Source: Brachybacterium sp. SGAir0954 (GTDB taxonomy: Bacteria; Actinomycetota; Actinomycetes; Actinomycetales; Dermabacteraceae). From it: a stretch of DNA of 64,000 nt. Shown one piece after another: positions 61,544 through 64,000 of the stretch. Within the stretch, counting starts at the first letter, position 1; every line of letters begins with the position of its first letter. Where the stretch lies: assembly GCF_005490785.1 (NCBI RefSeq), contig NZ_CP027295.1, forward strand, positions 1,054,001-1,118,000, written 5' to 3'. A model generated the notes under the pieces. That model made no database searches and was not told the DNA's origin. It saw only the letters and a program-made list of their open reading frames with translations. The translations under genes were made by a program, and so were the position numbers.

Positions 61544-63211
61544 TCACGTGCCATCACTGGTCGTCGTGACCTGATCGAATCGGAGCAGGGCCACTTCCCC
61601 CGGGCTGCTCGGGATGGTGGCGGGCTCTGCCGGAGCCAGGGAGGCCGCAGCAAGATCCCCTGCGATCGGAGCCGGAGCCGCGAGACTGCTCTCCTCGGCG
61701 GAGAGCGACGCGGCACCAAGCTTCGATCCAGTCGAGAGCGCCCATGCCCGAGGGGCGCCTTCCGGCAGTCCCCCGGGAGCACTGACCTGCACCGTGCGGG
61801 TGCTCGAATCCTCAGTCGGATCGCGCATGTCGACGATCGCGATGCTCAGTGCCCCGTCGTCGGTGAGGACGCCGTGCACGCTGATCTGACCATCCCCGCT
61901 CGTGGAGGGGGAAAGGACCTGACCCTCCGGCATCTGCGCGAGCTGCATCAAGGCGAGGTAGCTGGAACGTCCTTCGACGATGAGGCCGGGGGAGTCCAAG
62001 CTTCCGGTGGCGCAGATCGAGCTCATCGGAGCGCCACCGCTGCACGATTGCAGCGTCGAGTGGAAGGCGAGCCTGGAGACACCGGACTCCATCGCGCTGA
62101 AGGCATAGTCGACGGTCCACAGTGCCTGGGCGTGCGTCCTCGAGGTCTCGTTCGTCCCCGGGCACGAGGTGGGGCCGGTCTCCTCCATCCACAGGGGCAG
62201 ATCGTGCTCATCGGCCACGTCCTTGCCCATTCCGATGATTATCTTCGCCTGCTGACGCAGTGCGGGAGACGTGAGGTCCTCGACGGTGGGATTCGCGATC
62301 GAGCCTTGAGGGCCGGAGCAGTCCCACAACGGATACCAGTGCATCGTCAATGCTGCTTCATCGCTGATGCCGGCCTCGGCGAACGCCCGCCACCACGGGG
62401 CGTCATAAGCTCCTGGGCCGGCGATGGGGAGCTCGGGGGCAGTCTGCTCGACGGCCTCGGCGTAGTCGCGGAGAGAATCCTGGTACGCCTCGGGGTCCCA
62501 GTCCGAGTCCCTGACGGCGAGCTGTGGCTGATTCTCGTGGAAGTACCCGTTCGGCTCATTGCCGATGGAGACAGCCAGGAGGCGATCGCCGAAGATGTCC
62601 TGGGCGTAGGACGCCATGTCCGCCGCCCGCGCCGGATCGTCATGTCCGAGATCGAGGGTCAGTGTCACCTTCGCGTCGATGGTCTCCGCCGTGCGCTCCA
62701 CGGCGCGGAGGGACTCCGGGGTGACGGTCGCTTCCGCCCAGTCGGGGGCGTCTTCCTCGGAGGACGTCCACCACATTCGGCGGTCGACTCCGTTCCCGCC
62801 GAACCGGAGCACGGGGGCGTCGAGCTCTCCGAGTGTGAGCGTCAGGTTCGAATCGGCGGATCCCCACTGAGGGTTGGCGAGTTCGGTGGCATCGAAGCTG
62901 AGCCCGATGGCGCCTCCGGAGCGCACGGCATTCTCGGGGAGGTCGAAGGAGACGGTCACCGGCTCGGAGCCGTCGTCATCCGGAAGGTCGAGCGTCAGGC
63001 TCTCGGGGGCAGGGTCGAAGCCGGGGACGTCGAGCCTCTCCGCCGGTGGTGGGGTGGTCGTCGTCGCCGAGGCGTGGTTCGACCCATCGGGGGCGAGCCT
63101 GTGTTGAATCTGGGGCACGATGACCGCGACGCCGACCAGAAGTGCGAGCACAGCTCCCACCGCAGCGACGAGTATCCAGGGGGAGCGTCGGCGAACCTTC
63201 TGCGCGGTCAC
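61544..63211 (-). CDS. Membrane-anchored GH79-like (heparanase/beta-glucuronidase type) glycosidase
   Basis: A 555-residue protein with a basic N-terminus, one membrane helix (about 11-33) and a Thr/Pro-rich linker, so the enzyme should sit outside the cell. The (beta/alpha)8 domain has LRFGGNGVDR, the acid/base candidate E219 in SIGNEPNGYFHE, and a nucleophile candidate at E343/E344 in LPLWMEETGP. The C-terminal part is a beta sandwich (QISVHGVLTDDGALSIAIVDM). The R-x-GGN, N-E-P and late W-x-E pattern resembles GH79 glycosidases acting on uronic-acid glycans. It lies 10 nt after the truncated GT2 gene. A role in trimming the exported uronate polymer fits. Confidence 0.7.
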   Translation of the reverse strand: MTAQKVRRRSPWILVAAVGAVLALLVGVAVIVPQIQHRLAPDGSNHASATTTTPPPAERLDVPGFDPAPESLTLDLPDDDGSEPVTVSFDLPENAVRSGGAIGLSFDATELANPQWGSADSNLTLTLGELDAPVLRFGGNGVDRRMWWTSSEEDAPDWAEATVTPESLRAVERTAETIDAKVTLTLDLGHDDPARAADMASYAQDIFGDRLLAVSIGNEPNGYFHENQPQLAVRDSDWDPEAYQDSLRDYAEAVEQTAPELPIAGPGAYDAPWWRAFAEAGISDEAALTMHWYPLWDCSGPQGSIANPTVEDLTSPALRQQAKIIIGMGKDVADEHDLPLWMEETGPTSCPGTNETSRTHAQALWTVDYAFSAMESGVSRLAFHSTLQSCSGGAPMSSICATGSLDSPGLIVEGRSSYLALMQLAQMPEGQVLSPSTSGDGQISVHGVLTDDGALSIAIVDMRDPTEDSSTRTVQVSAPGGLPEGAPRAWALSTGSKLGAASLSAEESSLAAPAPIAGDLAAASLAPAEPATIPSSPGEVALLRFDQVTTTSDGT

Positions 63212-63220
63212 GCAGCGACC

Positions 63221-64000
63221 TCAGACCATCACGTGGGCGTCGTTGCGGCCGAACCAGGCGACGTCCGCGCTCGCCAGCAGCTCTCTGTCGCTCGCCGACC
63301 ACGCGTGCCCGCCGCTCTCGCCATGGCGCATCTGGGTGAAACTGAACCTGTCAGCGGAATACACCTTGCCGCCGGCGGCCACGACATCGGAGAGGAACGT
63401 CGAGTCCTCGCCCCGCGAGATGTCCGCGAAGGGATGTGCCCCGAACACGTCGCGCCCGGCGGTGATCGTCGGACCCATGACGCGGTCGGTGAACCGATGC
63501 TCCATCCAGGGGAATCGGAGCAGCGTCGCGTCCGTGCCGGCGAGATACATGTAGTGAGCGTGCTTGCCGACCACGTCGGCGCCGGAGAACGCCCGCGCGT
63601 GGAGCAGGTCATGGAGGTAGTGAGGGCCGTAGATGTCGTCGTCGTCCATCTTCGAGAGCACATCACCGTCCGCTCGCTCGACCGCCGCGTTGAGACAGGC
63701 GCCGAGGGTCCAGCTCTGCGGGGCCTCGCGCACCGAGACGTCTTCGATCCCGAGCTCGCGCGCCCGGTCCAGGATGCTCCGCTCCGCCCCGAAGCCGTGC
63801 GTCGTGACGATCAGCTGTCGCTGAACGCCCGTCTGTCCCGCGAACTGCGTGAGGAGGTGGTCGATCTGTCCCGGGCGATTCGTCGCCGCAAGAGCGGAGA
63901 CGCTGGGGAGGCCGGCTGCGCCGGAGAGTCCAAGCCTGCCGGCGCGCTCACCGAGTCCCACCGACTCCAGCACCTGTCGCGTCCGATGCGTGTACGTGTG
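63221..64000 (-). CDS. Glycosyltransferase family 2-type protein, C-terminal part (5' end outside window)
   Basis: The minus-strand frame is open to the right edge. The visible 259 residues contain a GT-A domain: VSALAATNRPGQIDHLLTQFAGQ as first strand, the metal-binding SKMDDDDIYGPHYL, and SRGEDSTFLSDVVAAGG. The first residues, HTYTHRTRQVLESVGL, resemble the end of a CgeB-like GT-B domain (H-T-Y-x-x-R-x-x-x-V-L), so the full protein may be a GT-B/GT2 fusion. It is upstream of the GH79-like gene, 9 nt away, in one unit. Acceptor and donor unknown. Confidence 0.8.
   Translation of the reverse strand, partial: HTYTHRTRQVLESVGLGERAGRLGLSGAAGLPSVSALAATNRPGQIDHLLTQFAGQTGVQRQLIVTTHGFGAERSILDRARELGIEDVSVREAPQSWTLGACLNAAVERADGDVLSKMDDDDIYGPHYLHDLLHARAFSGADVVGKHAHYMYLAGTDATLLRFPWMEHRFTDRVMGPTITAGRDVFGAHPFADISRGEDSTFLSDVVAAGGKVYSADRFSFTQMRHGESGGHAWSASDRELLASADVAWFGRNDAHVMV

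Overview
The window is bacterial DNA of very high G+C, almost fully coding, with many 1-4 nt start/stop overlaps and no RNA genes, CRISPR, prophage or insertion sequence that I can recognise. Gene content (dnaX C-terminus, barstar, recR, lysC-asd with an ACT-domain aspartokinase, two-domain NAD synthetase, RmlC-RmlD fusion) and frequent leaderless starts (TANNNT boxes 6-7 nt before an ATG/GTG) point to an actinobacterium of the order Micrococcales. Brachybacterium or a close relative is my best guess from gene order and style; I could not test it.

Layout. 0-4.4 kb: end of dnaX, a GyrI-like protein, barstar, recR, an unknown membrane protein. 4.5-10 kb (minus): an ABC-2 exporter pair and a sugar-uptake ABC operon. 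10-17 kb: ArsR/CDF metal pair, nadE, DedA, NRAMP transporter and its DtxR-type regulator. 17-22 kb: lysC-asd-TetR operon, then a PRC-barrel protein and a GT4 glycosyltransferase. 22-26.4 kb (minus): Kup potassium transporter, adenosine deaminase, a GAP-family membrane protein. 26.5-29.8 kb: dTDP-rhamnose operon rmlA-rmlB-rmlCD. 29.8-35.9 kb: amidohydrolase, GltS-like carrier and a TauACB-type ABC importer.

From 36 kb to the right edge lies a surface-glycan locus, the most unusual part of the window. It has an O-antigen/teichoic-type ABC exporter (permease plus ATPase), wecB and wecC (UDP-GlcNAc to UDP-ManNAc to UDP-ManNAcA), three GT4 proteins sharing an S/T-GY-x-x-RT motif, one of them fused to a heparinase II/III lyase in a 1341-residue protein, two asparagine-synthetase-like PP-loop proteins without the usual Cys2, two heparinase-like/alpha-beta-hydrolase fusions, a polysaccharide deacetylase, a rhamnosyltransferase-like protein, a membrane-anchored GH79-like glycosidase and a truncated GT2 protein. 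My reading is a ManNAcA-containing (teichuronic-acid-like) polymer, possibly with rhamnose from the rml operon, that is made in the cytoplasm, modified on its carboxylates by the PP-loop enzymes, trimmed or edited by the lyase/hydrolase proteins and exported by the ABC transporter. The biosynthetic steps rest on recognised families; the modification and editing roles are inference. A stretch at about 53.4-57.9 kb is visibly poorer in G+C than the rest and may have been acquired separately.
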